Assembly (NCBI GenBank): GCA_015272215.1
Contig: JACYMD010000095.1
Span: forward strand, 26,905 to 90,904
From: Rivularia sp. T60_A2020_040
GTDB lineage: Bacteria; Cyanobacteriota; Cyanobacteriia; Cyanobacteriales; Nostocaceae
DNA length: 64,000 nt
Direction of reading: 5' to 3'
Position 1 is the first letter of the stretch, and each line of letters opens with the position of its first letter. Below are positions 54,352 through 63,313 of this stretch, one piece after another. The notes under the pieces were generated by a model. That model searched no databases, was not told where the DNA came from, and worked only from the letters and a program-made list of their open reading frames with translations. Made by a program: the position numbers and the translations under genes.

Positions 54352-54373
54352 ACCCCCAGAGTTTTATGGGGGT
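54352..54373 (+). terminator. Hairpin after the DUF4168 gene
   Basis: ACCCCCA and TGGGGGT form a 7-bp stem with an 8-base loop, followed by GTTAAATGTTTTTTG. It fits an intrinsic terminator. Confidence 0.75.
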
Positions 54374-54461
54374 GTTAAATGTTTTTTGAATTTTAAAAAT
54401 CAAATAAAAATCAAATAAAAATCAAATCAAATAAAAACAAATAACCACTCACAACTAATTA

Positions 54462-55034
54462 TTAGGCAACATAAAATCTTTGCTGTTTAGCACGAATATT
54501 TTTAATGTGCTTTTTTACGGTATTAACAGTAATATAAAGCTTGTTAGCAATTTGTTTATAGCTCGATGTAGCTCGATAGAGGCTCCAAATTTCTGCTTCA
54601 CGCTGCGTTAAATGGTATTTATTTGCTTCAGATAAGGCTGCATTTTTTAATGTTTCATAACGATTTTCGATTGTGACTAATAAATAAGGTTGTTTAGTTA
54701 ATTCTAGATTCAACCATCTTACTCTTAAACGAAACATTGCCGACTCATCGACGAAAATATCTTCTAACCATATTGTTTGATTTTTGGTTTGATTTTTGCT
54801 CGATAACTCACAAAGATTACGAATTAATGATGTTATAGAATTTTGATTTACACTGTCTAATTGCTCGATTTGACTACAAATACTGTAAGCACTAGCATTG
54901 CAATGAACGACTTCGCCAGTTTCAGTTAAAATTAAGATACCATCTTCAATATTTTCGATTATTTGCAGTAAAAAAGGAAGTTGTTCTAAATCTCTAGTTT
55001 TTTCTAATTTTGCTATGGTTGTTAGAGTTTTCAT
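54462..55034 (-). CDS. LuxR-type transcription factor with a PAS-like N-terminal domain
   Basis: This 190-residue protein has an N-terminal PAS-like sensor domain (about 18-125; IIENIEDGILILTETGEVVHCNASAYSIC). The C-terminal LuxR helix-turn-helix (about 132-185) has LTQREAEIWSLYRATSSYKQIANKLYITVNTVKKHIKNI, the usual GerE-type pattern. ATG at 55034 is used rather than the TTG at 55088 that would add 18 residues. No receiver domain. It probably binds DNA in response to a small signal; targets are unknown. Confidence 0.88.
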   Translation of the reverse strand: MKTLTTIAKLEKTRDLEQLPFLLQIIENIEDGILILTETGEVVHCNASAYSICSQIEQLDSVNQNSITSLIRNLCELSSKNQTKNQTIWLEDIFVDESAMFRLRVRWLNLELTKQPYLLVTIENRYETLKNAALSEANKYHLTQREAEIWSLYRATSSYKQIANKLYITVNTVKKHIKNIRAKQQRFYVA

Positions 55035-55235
55035 AAGTTTGCGATTTATATCTTGATAATTGATAAACCATATTTGTAATCGCAGCAATTTAATGCGTCA
55101 CTTACAAATGGCGATGAACGCAAATATTACAATTATTAGATGTTAATTGTTTTAGCCTTGTGAGACTTGATAATTTTTTATACAGCTTGACGCTAATGTA
55201 TTTCGGATTTTGTTAGCGAATAGAATCTCATAATT

Positions 55236-55300
55236 AGAAGTCGGGTTTTTACAATAATTGTCTTGTCTAACGAGATATTTAGCTTAAAAACCCGACTTCT
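55236..55300. repeat. AAGTCGGGTTTTT inverted-repeat hairpin (copy 2)
   Basis: AGAAGTCGGGTTTTT and AAAAACCCGACTTCT are perfect 15-bp arms with a 35-base loop. It may act as a terminator for the GH13 gene. Confidence 0.8.
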
Positions 55301-55320
55301 CACCCCACGACAAATCAAAA

Positions 55321-55341
55321 AGACGTTGCAATGCAACGTCT
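55321..55341. repeat. AGACGTTGCA palindrome (copy 2)
   Basis: AGACGTTGCA-A-TGCAACGTCT differs from 46310-46330 only at the centre. Followed by CTACA, it belongs to the TGTAGAGACG family. Confidence 0.8.
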
Positions 55342-55367
55342 CTACATGGTTTGCTATATCTAAATTA

Positions 55368-57026
55368 TTAACCCCAGACAAACACTTTTGCTTCAAAGGG
55401 ACCTAAATCGGTCATGATACCATTATCACCGGCTTCTACATCGTAATTAGCCGTCCATTCGTGCCATTTACCCGCAGCAGGGAAATTAGGAACTTGATAA
55501 CCAGCGAAGAAATTTTCCGAGAAGTTGGCTACAACTACTAAACGAGAACCTTCATCGTTCCAACGAGTATAAGCTAATACTTTTGCTTCGGGATTTTCGT
55601 GGATAAAATCAATATTTTCGGTGTATAAAGCATGATTGTTTTTACGCAGGTGAATTAAACCTTTGTAATATTCAAACAAACCTTTATTCAAATCATTTCC
55701 TAATAATCCCCACTCGATTTTAGATGATTCTTGAGTCTGGGGTTTGTATTCACCAAATTCTTGTCCCATCCACAACATTGGTACACCAACTGCTGTCATT
55801 AAAAGTGCTGCTGCAAATTTGAGCCGATGGAACGCTTCTGCATCAAAAATATTGCGATCACCCAACTCTACCATAATCCTATCATGGTCATGATTGGTAA
55901 TATAATTGACAACATTTGTCGCACCCAGAAAACCTTGACGCTTACAATCGATGACATCTTTAAGTTGTTCTAAATCGAATTTATCACCACAAATATGTTC
56001 TCGTATACAATGATAAAAACTATCATGCCAACAACCATCCATTGGACCATCTACATTGGTAATACTGGGAGTTTCCGGAATATGTTCGGCAATGTTATAA
56101 AATGGTTTTGTACCTGCGGTTTTCTTGGCTTCATTTACTATCCAATACATGAAATCATAATTATCAATTTGCCGCGCTGCATCGTAACGAATGCCATCAA
56201 TATGATATTCTTCAATCCAGAAACGTATTGTATCACCGATGAATTTTCGCGCTGGATAAGTATCTAAATTATCATCATATTTTTCGTAATTAAATTCCGG
56301 TCCCCAGTTATTATCAGGGTCACGGGGTTGATGATGATACCAATAATCATGGTCTATTTGTGTTAAGGGAGATGATGCTTCTGAATGGTTATAAATACCA
56401 TCTGTAAACACACGAATTCCTCTTCCATGACATTCATCAATTAATCTTTTTAAATCTGCTGTTTTACCGTAACTAGTTTCCGTTGCAAAAAAATGACGTG
56501 GGTTATATCCCCAACTGTAATCACCAGGATATTCTTTAATTGGCATCAATTCAATTGCATTGATTCCTAATTCTGTTAAATAATCTAATTTTTCAATCAC
56601 GTGTTGATATCTTCCTCGTGGATATTTATCATCTTCTCCACCAGAAAAATCCGCAACGTGCAATTCATAAATAACTAATTCATGGTCTGGAGGTAAAGGT
56701 TTATCGTCATTTTGCCAAACATAAGTATCGACAATTCTTTTTCCATCTTTAATATGGATAATTCCATTTTCATGACTATCTAATCCATCAATATCAGTTG
56801 CATAAGGATCAGTTACATCTACCCATTCATCTAATTCAAAAAACCAAGACTTAGTACGTACTTTAAACTTATACTTATAATCACCGTCTTCTAAATCAAC
56901 TTTAACCCGAAAATAACCATTTTCATCTTTTTTCATACTAATTGGTTCCCAATCAGAAAAAGAACCAACTAAAGCTGCTTCTTCGTTATAAGGAGCAAAA
57001 AGATTGAATTCAATGGGCTTTGCCAT
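55368..57026 (-). CDS. GH13 alpha-amylase-family enzyme with N-terminal CBM48-like domain
   Basis: In this 552-residue protein, an N-terminal beta-sandwich (about 1-95; AALVGSFSDWEPI and GDYKYKFKV) resembles CBM48 of branching and debranching enzymes. A GH13 barrel follows: region I DGIYNH (209-214), region II GIRYDAAR with nucleophile Asp282, acid/base Glu314 in IAEHIPE, and region IV NHDHDR with Asp380. A short C-terminal beta domain completes it. Proteins of this size are close to 1,4-alpha-glucan branching enzymes or maltooligosyltrehalose hydrolases, but the exact activity cannot be fixed. There is no signal peptide, so it probably works on glycogen in the cell. Confidence 0.9.
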   Translation of the reverse strand: MAKPIEFNLFAPYNEEAALVGSFSDWEPISMKKDENGYFRVKVDLEDGDYKYKFKVRTKSWFFELDEWVDVTDPYATDIDGLDSHENGIIHIKDGKRIVDTYVWQNDDKPLPPDHELVIYELHVADFSGGEDDKYPRGRYQHVIEKLDYLTELGINAIELMPIKEYPGDYSWGYNPRHFFATETSYGKTADLKRLIDECHGRGIRVFTDGIYNHSEASSPLTQIDHDYWYHHQPRDPDNNWGPEFNYEKYDDNLDTYPARKFIGDTIRFWIEEYHIDGIRYDAARQIDNYDFMYWIVNEAKKTAGTKPFYNIAEHIPETPSITNVDGPMDGCWHDSFYHCIREHICGDKFDLEQLKDVIDCKRQGFLGATNVVNYITNHDHDRIMVELGDRNIFDAEAFHRLKFAAALLMTAVGVPMLWMGQEFGEYKPQTQESSKIEWGLLGNDLNKGLFEYYKGLIHLRKNNHALYTENIDFIHENPEAKVLAYTRWNDEGSRLVVVANFSENFFAGYQVPNFPAAGKWHEWTANYDVEAGDNGIMTDLGPFEAKVFVWG

Positions 57027-57301
57027 ATATTTCTTTAAAACCTAAGAAGTGTAGAAGTAGGTTTAGGAAATAAACATATCTTAATCCTGCTGCTGAAGGG
57101 CTAATAGTTCTTATCTAAATAGCAATTGGCAGTTATTGAATAAGAAGTATTGTTTAATTACTTGTACCATGTAATTATTTTGTGCTTTTAATTTAATAAA
57201 GCAATCTTTCGTCGGGAATAATTTCAGTAAGTTTGACTATTTCTGAGGAAGTATGGTTTTATTCACCAGTTAGATATTATGATATTTTTGATGTTACCAA
57301 C

Positions 57302-57775
57302 ATGATTCAACTCAACAAACAACACTTACAAACAATCTTTACTCATGCACAAAACACCTATCCCGAAGAATGCTGTGGTGTGATATTTGGTCATATAGAT
57401 TGCGATCGCAAAACGGTAGTTGAAGTTATCCCCACTCAAAACGCTTGGAATCGAGAAACAGCGGGTGATTTTGCAGATCATGATCTAGATGATCTAAATT
57501 ATAGTAAAAAACGCAGATATACCATAGCGCCCCAAGATATGTTACAACTGCAAAAATCTGCTAGGGAAGGCAATGTGAATATAATTGGGATTTTTCATTC
57601 CCATCCCGATTATCCAGCTGTTCCTTCAGAATTTGACCGTAGTTATGCTTGGCAAGAATATTCTTACATCATCGTTTCCGTACAAAAAGGTCAAGCAGAA
57701 GATATCAATAGTTGGGTACTTACTGATAATTCTCAGTTTCAACAGGAAGAAATTAGGGAGTTAGTTGACAGTTGA
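57302..57775 (+). CDS. JAMM/MPN+ metallopeptidase (Mec-like)
   Basis: This 157-residue protein has the full JAMM motif: Glu in YPEECCG (about 22-23), His99 and His101 in FHSHPDYPAVPSEFD, Ser109 and Asp112 (H-x-H-x7-S-x2-D). Bacterial members cut the C-terminus of ubiquitin-like sulfur carriers or release cysteine from CysO-type carriers (Mec). It lies 290 bp before a MoeB-rhodanese gene, the E1-like enzyme that charges such carriers, which supports that role. ATG at 57302 is preferred to an upstream TTG at 57233. The last residues are affected by TTGACAG repeats. No carrier gene is adjacent. Confidence 0.9.
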   Translation: MIQLNKQHLQTIFTHAQNTYPEECCGVIFGHIDCDRKTVVEVIPTQNAWNRETAGDFADHDLDDLNYSKKRRYTIAPQDMLQLQKSAREGNVNIIGIFHSHPDYPAVPSEFDRSYAWQEYSYIIVSVQKGQAEDINSWVLTDNSQFQQEEIRELVDS

Positions 57776-57782
57776 CAGTAAT

Positions 57783-57900
57783 CGGCGGTTTAAACCGCTA
57801 CTACACAAGCAAAGTCCACCTGCGTGGACTTAACGTATTTTAAGCCCGTGCAGACGGGTTTTCTTTGTGTAGCTGCGGTAATAAAGCGCCAGATAAAATA
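57783..57900 (-). repeat. Second copy of the GGCGCTTTATTA element
   Basis: Read on the minus strand it starts GGCGCTTTATTACCGC (from 57900) and contains AACCCGTCTGCACGGG, CTTAAAATACGTTAAGTCCACGCAGGTGGACTTTGCTTGTGTAGTAG as in 52475-52630. Its other end is GGCGGTTTAAACCGCC, so the right terminal repeat differs. The flank AGTCTAATTTCATATTTTATC (57901-57920) is also shared. Confidence 0.85.
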
Positions 57901-58065
57901 TGAAATTAGACTTTTCAAACATCCTTTAACCTCAAACCTTTGACCTTCGACCTTTGACCTTCGACCTTTGACCTTAAACCTTTATTAATAATTACTAATT
58001 ACGTATTACTAATAATGACATTATTCGGTAGGATAAAGAGTCTGCTCCTCCAATCCTGCCTTGTT

Positions 58066-59238
58066 ATGCTCAATCCCAATTTGGATGAAATCCAATTAAC
58101 TAAGGATGATTACGAACGTTATTCCCGCCACCTGATTTTACCTGAAGTTGGGTTGGAGGGACAAAAACGTTTAAAGGCTGCTGCTGTATTATGTATCGGT
58201 ACTGGTGGACTCGGTTCGCCGTTACTGTTATATTTGGCTGCTGCTGGTATCGGACGTATCGGTATTGTTGATTTCGATGTTGTCGATAATTCTAATTTGC
58301 AACGTCAGGTGATTCACGGTACTTCTTGGGTGGGTAAACCTAAGATTGAATCTGCAAAAAACCGCATTCACGAAATTAACCCCGATTGTCAGGTTGATTT
58401 GTACGAAACTCGCATTAGTAGCGAAAATGCTCTCGATATTCTCAAACCTTATGATGTTGTCGTGGATGGTACCGATAACTTCCCGACACGGTATTTAGTA
58501 AACGACGCTTGCGTATTATTAGATAAACCCAACGTTTACGGTTCAATATTCCGTTTTGAAGGACAAGCTACGGTATTTAACTACGAAGGTGGTCCCAACT
58601 ATCGCGATTTATACCCCGAACCACCACCGCCGGGAATGGTTCCTTCCTGTGCTGAAGGTGGAGTTTTAGGCGTTTTGTGCGGAATTATCGGCACTATTCA
58701 AGCAACGGAAACTGTAAAAATTATCATCGGACAAGGTAAAACCCTCAGTGGTCGTTTGATGTTATATAATGCCCTTGATATGAGTTTCCGGGAATTGAAA
58801 TTACGTCCTAATCCCGTGCGTCCGGTAATCGAAAAACTGATAGACTACGAACAGTTCTGCGGTATTCCCCAAGCAAAAGCACAAGAGGCTCAACAGCAAA
58901 TGGATATTTCAGAGATGACTGTCAAGGATTTGAAAGAATTAATTGATAGCGGTGCAGAAGACTATGTACTGTTAGATGTTCGCAATCCTCACGAATACGA
59001 AATTGCTCACATTCCCGGTTCGGTTTTAATACCTTTATCGGAAATCGAAAACGGTCCCGGAGTTGATAAAGTTAAAGAAATGCTCAACGGTCATCGTCTG
59101 ATCGCTCATTGTAAAATGGGTGGACGTTCCGCTAAAGCATTAGGAATTCTCAAGCAAGCAGGAATTGAAGGTACTAACGTTAAAGGTGGTATTACTGCTT
59201 GGAGTCAAGAAGTTGATTCTTCGGTTCCGACTTATTAA
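58066..59238 (+). CDS. moeB: MoeB/ThiF-type adenylyltransferase with C-terminal rhodanese domain (MoeZ type)
   Basis: In this 390-residue protein, an E1-like domain (about 10-260) has the ATP motif GTGGLGSP (45-52), DFDVVDNSNLQRQ (69-81), and the VVDGTDNFPTRYLVNDAC block. A rhodanese domain (about 285-388) has the active-site Cys in HCKMGGRS. It adenylates the C-terminal Gly of sulfur carriers such as MoaD, ThiS or CysO and passes sulfur via the rhodanese domain. ATG at 58066 gives the usual start MLNPNLDEIQLTKDDYERYSRH; an ATG at 58015 would add 17 residues. It follows a JAMM peptidase gene. Confidence 0.93.
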   Translation: MLNPNLDEIQLTKDDYERYSRHLILPEVGLEGQKRLKAAAVLCIGTGGLGSPLLLYLAAAGIGRIGIVDFDVVDNSNLQRQVIHGTSWVGKPKIESAKNRIHEINPDCQVDLYETRISSENALDILKPYDVVVDGTDNFPTRYLVNDACVLLDKPNVYGSIFRFEGQATVFNYEGGPNYRDLYPEPPPPGMVPSCAEGGVLGVLCGIIGTIQATETVKIIIGQGKTLSGRLMLYNALDMSFRELKLRPNPVRPVIEKLIDYEQFCGIPQAKAQEAQQQMDISEMTVKDLKELIDSGAEDYVLLDVRNPHEYEIAHIPGSVLIPLSEIENGPGVDKVKEMLNGHRLIAHCKMGGRSAKALGILKQAGIEGTNVKGGITAWSQEVDSSVPTY

Positions 59239-59342
59239 TCAGAGTTAGTACCACCGGAGTGAGGAGTTGAAAATTAAAAATTACACCCTTGTGAATCAGC
59301 TAATCAACAACTTTTTCATCTCACAATCTTTTTAACTTAACT

Positions 59343-59380
59343 AGAAGTCGGGTTTCTGCGGTTGTAGAAACCCGACTTCT
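59343..59380. terminator. Perfect AAGTCGGGTTTCT hairpin between convergent genes (copy 3)
   Basis: AGAAGTCGGGTTTCT and AGAAACCCGACTTCT are perfect 15-bp arms around an 8-base loop. It lies between moeB (plus) and the COP23 gene (minus), fits a bidirectional terminator, and belongs to the same family as 4338 and 55236. Confidence 0.8.
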
Positions 59381-59400
59381 TCACCAAATCCACAATTGAT

Positions 59401-60204
59401 TTAACGGAATCTATCGGGATTCAATTTGTTACCAGCTTGAGATGGACGAGTTTGAGGAGTAGTTTTTTTGACGTTTCGCATTAGTTGAGCGCTACCACCA
59501 TCTTTCTTATCGAGGAAGGGTTTTAACTGAATAGCATCTTTTGATACTACCTGCTTACCATTGCCAAATATACTTCTACCCAAGTTAACTGCGTCTTCTA
59601 ATCCACCACCTCTATAAGTGTTAACACCGATAGTTTGCTGTCCGCTGTCTGCTGAAATCAGGTTTTGGAAAACGTCGTTGCGTACTTGATAAGCGTCTCT
59701 ACCGGGAGGAACTGTTAATACTAATTGACAAGCGGGGTTAGCTTCGGTAGTTACGCACAAAACGTCATACCCATTTAAGGTTGAGGTGCGAAGTTCTAGC
59801 AAACCTTGTGGACGATAGGTTTCTAAGCGTTGAGCTATGGTAGTGCAACGTTTCTGTGCATCCCAACCACCACCTAAAGTTTGGGGAGTAGCCCAAGCAA
59901 AGTATTGATTTGATTGGCTTTGGGGAGAATACATCACGGTGTAGCTACCGTTATCCATTTGACAGCTAAACCGAGTTGCGCTGTCAACAGTTTGTGAAGA
60001 ACTACTTGTGGAGGTTGTGGTTGATGTCCCTGTGGGGGTTGATGTACGTGTGGTTGTGTTTGTAGAGTTTCCACTGCTTCCGGTGGTGGGTACTACAATA
60101 GCATCGTTTGAGGAGTCATATTGCGCCATTGCAGGGGTATTAGCGAATAATACCGATAATGCCAAACCGCTAAAAAATACTAACTTAAAAGGTCTAGATG
60201 ACAT
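59401..60204 (-). CDS. COP23-domain protein (circadian oscillating polypeptide family)
   Basis: This 267-residue protein has a signal peptide (about 8-27, ending PAMAQ). A Thr/Ser-rich linker (about 40-72) follows, then a COP23 domain (about 76-200) with TRFSCQMDNGSYTVMYSPQ, GGGWDAQKRCTTIAQRLE and LNGYDVLCVTTEANPACQLVLTVPPGRDA; four Cys may pair. COP23 is a membrane-associated cyanobacterial protein with circadian abundance; its function is unclear. The C-terminus is basic. A terminator separates it from moeB. Confidence 0.9.
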   Translation of the reverse strand: MSSRPFKLVFFSGLALSVLFANTPAMAQYDSSNDAIVVPTTGSSGNSTNTTTRTSTPTGTSTTTSTSSSSQTVDSATRFSCQMDNGSYTVMYSPQSQSNQYFAWATPQTLGGGWDAQKRCTTIAQRLETYRPQGLLELRTSTLNGYDVLCVTTEANPACQLVLTVPPGRDAYQVRNDVFQNLISADSGQQTIGVNTYRGGGLEDAVNLGRSIFGNGKQVVSKDAIQLKPFLDKKDGGSAQLMRNVKKTTPQTRPSQAGNKLNPDRFR

Positions 60205-60284
60205 GAATCATCCTCCAGTAAAAATTAAAAGGGAGTTATTAATTTGTAGTGACGAAGATTTTTGATAAATGATTCGGGAATATT

Positions 60285-60382
60285 TTGACAGTTGACAGTG
60301 GACAGTTGACAGTGGACAGTGGACAGTGGACAGTTACTTAACCTATTCCCTATTCCCTTTTCCCTATTCCCTATTCCCTTAC
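60285..60382. repeat. TTGACAG/TGGACAG and CCTATTC tandem repeats
   Basis: Units of TGACAGT(T/G)GACAG from 60285 to about 60337 are followed by CCCTATTC units to about 60382. They lie in the gap upstream of the COP23 gene. Confidence 0.85.
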
Positions 60383-60486
60383 AAAAAAATTGCATTAATC
60401 CAAACTATCCTATTGGAATGTTGTATTAACGCAAATATATAGCTCTATTTATTTGTGTAGTCAAAAAATAGTTTTCACGTTTTCAA

Positions 60487-61086
60487 CTATGAACAAGCGC
60501 GATATTTCAAAAGATATTTCAAACCATGGGAAACATCAACAGAATCAAGTGATGCAATTCCTCTTCCAGTAGCGGAAAGTGCTGAGTTAACTCGCATATT
60601 TACACTATCACCACAGCGTGACCAAACTAAAGTTTGGATATTGTCTGAAGCAAGATAGTCTTTTTCACCCTTGATGTTTCTGACAATTTTTGGTCCAGTT
60701 GCACCAGCAAAGAAGTACTCTGCTGTGAGTCTTGCGTTGGTTGCAGCAGCAACATAACCGCGATAATCAAACTTGTAGACGGAGACTTGAAAGCCAGCAG
60801 GAACTTTAACTGGAATTGTTAAGTTACAGTTTTTACGTCTTTCTGCGGGTTTAGCCGAAGCATCTGCAACGTATCCATCGAATAGAATGCTTAATTCTTG
60901 ACCATCGGGGCTAACGGTGACACTTGCAGAACCAGCAGGGCAACCGCTACCACCATAGTTTGCTCCAACTATTTGCACTTTTGGTTGAGCAAAAGCAGGT
61001 GCAACGGAAGCAGCCATTATTGATACTGTAGCCAAAAGGGTTTTGACAAAACTAATTGATTGTCTGCGGGAATTTTTGCTATTCAT
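60487..61086 (-). CDS. Secreted DUF4360 protein
   Basis: This 199-residue protein has a signal peptide (about 10-33, ending PAFAQ). A DUF4360 domain then has NYGGSGCPAGSASVTVSPDGQELSILFDGYVADA (about 41-74), the block RRKNCNLTIPVKVPAGFQVSVYKFDYRGY and the C-terminal SRCGDSVNMRVNSALS. Two Cys pairs are likely disulfide bonded. Members are small exported beta proteins, some fungal-like, of unknown function. ATG at 61086 is chosen over 61131. Single gene. Confidence 0.88.
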   Translation of the reverse strand: MNSKNSRRQSISFVKTLLATVSIMAASVAPAFAQPKVQIVGANYGGSGCPAGSASVTVSPDGQELSILFDGYVADASAKPAERRKNCNLTIPVKVPAGFQVSVYKFDYRGYVAAATNARLTAEYFFAGATGPKIVRNIKGEKDYLASDNIQTLVWSRCGDSVNMRVNSALSATGRGIASLDSVDVSHGLKYLLKYRACS

Positions 61087-61339
61087 GATTTGTTTTATAT
61101 CTGACGTTTGCCAGTATAAACACAGAAACAATTTAAAAACACGTCAAAAAAATACAAAAAAAATATTGTTTTTTACCAATCAATTGATTAGTTTAACAAT
61201 ATTAATCTTAAGGTTTTATTAACAGAATGCTGGGCTTTATGCCTCAACAAGCTCCTACATTTTTTGGTGATTTAATCGCACAAAGAGAGTAATTTAACAA
61301 AATTAACATTAAGGATTTATTAACAGTTGGTAATGAATT

Positions 61340-62977
61340 TCAATTCATTGATACTATATTTTTTTCGTCATTTTCCTCGTCTTTTTTATTGTCTTCTTTC
61401 TGATCTTTATCTTTTCTTTCTTTGATTATTTGTTTGACTTGATCTTTGATTTTTTGATGTGATGCAACTCCTTCATAAGCGTAACGATTATATCCATTGG
61501 TAGTAATTAAAGTTTCTAAATAACGTACTCTTTCACCACCTCCTGGGTGAGTTGATAACCATACTGGAGGAGCGTTTTTCTGTTCGTTTTTCATTGTTAC
61601 CATTAAGTTACGCAAGCCATCAGCTGCATAACCAGCGGCGGTTAATAGTCTTGTCCCCAATCTATCGGCTTGACGTTCCATATCGCGGCTGTAGTCGAAG
61701 GTGAGTATTCTACCGACGGTTCCGCCCAAGGGAATATACTGAGTGACGTTGGATATTAAATTAGCTTGAGTTACTAGTTGAAATCCGTGGGAAAGTACTG
61801 CGTGAGATAGTTCGTGTCCAATTAATCCGGCGATTTCTGCTTCCGAATTTGTTTTGGCGATCGCACCTGCATTCAGAAAAATTTTACCACCGGGTAGCGC
61901 AAATGCGTTGAGGCTTTCTTCGGGTATGACGAAAAATTCGTATTCAAATTCGTCACGACCGGCTATTTTGGCGAGCTTTTGTCCGATATCATTGATATAT
62001 GTGTTTACTTCTTTGTCTTCAATTAATTGCAATTGCTTTTTGGCTTGTTTGGCTACGGAACGACCTACACCTTCTTCACCTTTTAACAACATCATGGTAG
62101 AATCAAGAGCGGAAAATGGTCCGAGTAGACTACCTGTTGCAGCGTAACCGACAACACCAGTAATAATGTTGGCGATCGCGTTTCCTCTGGTTTCTCTACG
62201 GATATATGAGGTGTATTTTTTCAGCTTCTCATCAGCTTGTTGGCTAAATTCTTTGGCTTGGGGATGTTCTGGATTAAGTAGGGCAAATTGACGAGCCGCT
62301 AAGGAGGCTTGCATCCATTGTTTTTCGTCAGAAAGAGCATCAACTCGGACTTGTACTAATTCTGCTTGATTGGGATAAAGGGATGTGGCTTTTTCCAAGA
62401 TTTCTAAGGCTTTTTCGTTTTGACCGTATTTTTTCAGAGCTTCGGCATATTTTATGTTACCGGGGATAAATTCGGGATATTTTTCTACTAACAGTTTTAA
62501 TGGTACTAAAGTTCTAGTTTGTAAATTGCTGATGATTCCCGCTTGTGCTTCTCTCCAGTAAACTTTACCTGCGGGAGATAATTTTGCAGGATCAACTATA
62601 GGTTGTTTAAGTGGTTGTATATCAGATGTATTTGTAAAAGGTTGTTTGGCTTGACGGTATATTTTTTGGGCTTCGGCTATATTTCCCGCTTGGTAAAGCT
62701 TGTCTGCTTCGAGCAATTTTTTCTGACGAGCAATTTCTTCGGGAGTTGGTTGGGCTTCTTCTTCGGGTTTCTTCCCGGTAGATTCTTCTGTAGATGATTC
62801 GGGGTTTTGCTTATCGGTATCTGGTACGGTTTCTTTTTCAGAAGTTTGGATAATTACAGCCGGTGGTTGGGCAATTGTAATTTGCGGTGATTGAGTCAAG
62901 ATAATTAAAACAGAAGTACCAAGCGAGAGCAATACCCAATTGAATGCGAGTATCAATGACTTCCATTGACGTTTCAT
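61340..62977 (-). CDS. M48 family metalloprotease with TPR region
   Basis: This 545-residue protein has an N-terminal signal anchor (about 8-35). An acidic, Pro/Glu-rich linker (about 45-85) and a TPR region (about 87-255; LLEADKLYQAGNIAEAQKIYRQA and AEALKKYGQNEKALEILEKATSLYPN) follow. The M48 peptidase domain has HELSH (His388, Glu389, His392) and the third ligand in DRLGTRLLTAAGY. The C-terminal tail is Lys/Asp/Glu-rich. Relatives (BepA-type) degrade misfolded outer-membrane or periplasmic proteins. It probably acts in the periplasm. Confidence 0.92.
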   Translation of the reverse strand: MKRQWKSLILAFNWVLLSLGTSVLIILTQSPQITIAQPPAVIIQTSEKETVPDTDKQNPESSTEESTGKKPEEEAQPTPEEIARQKKLLEADKLYQAGNIAEAQKIYRQAKQPFTNTSDIQPLKQPIVDPAKLSPAGKVYWREAQAGIISNLQTRTLVPLKLLVEKYPEFIPGNIKYAEALKKYGQNEKALEILEKATSLYPNQAELVQVRVDALSDEKQWMQASLAARQFALLNPEHPQAKEFSQQADEKLKKYTSYIRRETRGNAIANIITGVVGYAATGSLLGPFSALDSTMMLLKGEEGVGRSVAKQAKKQLQLIEDKEVNTYINDIGQKLAKIAGRDEFEYEFFVIPEESLNAFALPGGKIFLNAGAIAKTNSEAEIAGLIGHELSHAVLSHGFQLVTQANLISNVTQYIPLGGTVGRILTFDYSRDMERQADRLGTRLLTAAGYAADGLRNLMVTMKNEQKNAPPVWLSTHPGGGERVRYLETLITTNGYNRYAYEGVASHQKIKDQVKQIIKERKDKDQKEDNKKDEENDEKNIVSMN

Positions 62978-63313
62978 AATCAGCTTTTTGATGATGGGGA
63001 TTTATATACTCTTAGTTTAAGAACGATCGCAATTTCACGCAAAGTTATCTCGGAAATTTAAGATTGTTTTATCTATACTTCAACTTAAAAATATTTTTCT
63101 TTATGAGCAAAAATAATTTCATTTATGATATTATTTATATGGTGGAAAAGGTGCGCCCATTTTTTTATATATGATATTTCTAAAATTATCAATTTGAATA
63201 GTTTTAATTTAATTAATTGATTCAAACGTTTGATTTTATAGCAGCAGCCACAATTGTTAGGACATTTACCCATTACCCATTACCCATTACCTATTACCCA
63301 TTGTTTATTATAT
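62978..63313. other. Intergenic region with ACCCATT repeats
   Basis: This 336-bp AT-rich gap holds five units of ACCCATT or ACCTATT at 63268-63302. A 62-codon minus frame within has no support. No other feature was seen. Confidence 0.45.

Larger units (their letters stand above)
55035..55367. other. Intergenic region with two palindromic elements
   Basis: This 333-bp gap between two minus-strand genes holds the AAGTCGGGTTTTT hairpin at 55236-55300 and the AGACGTTGCA palindrome at 55321-55341. The rest is promoter for the LuxR gene; nothing else was seen. Confidence 0.55.
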
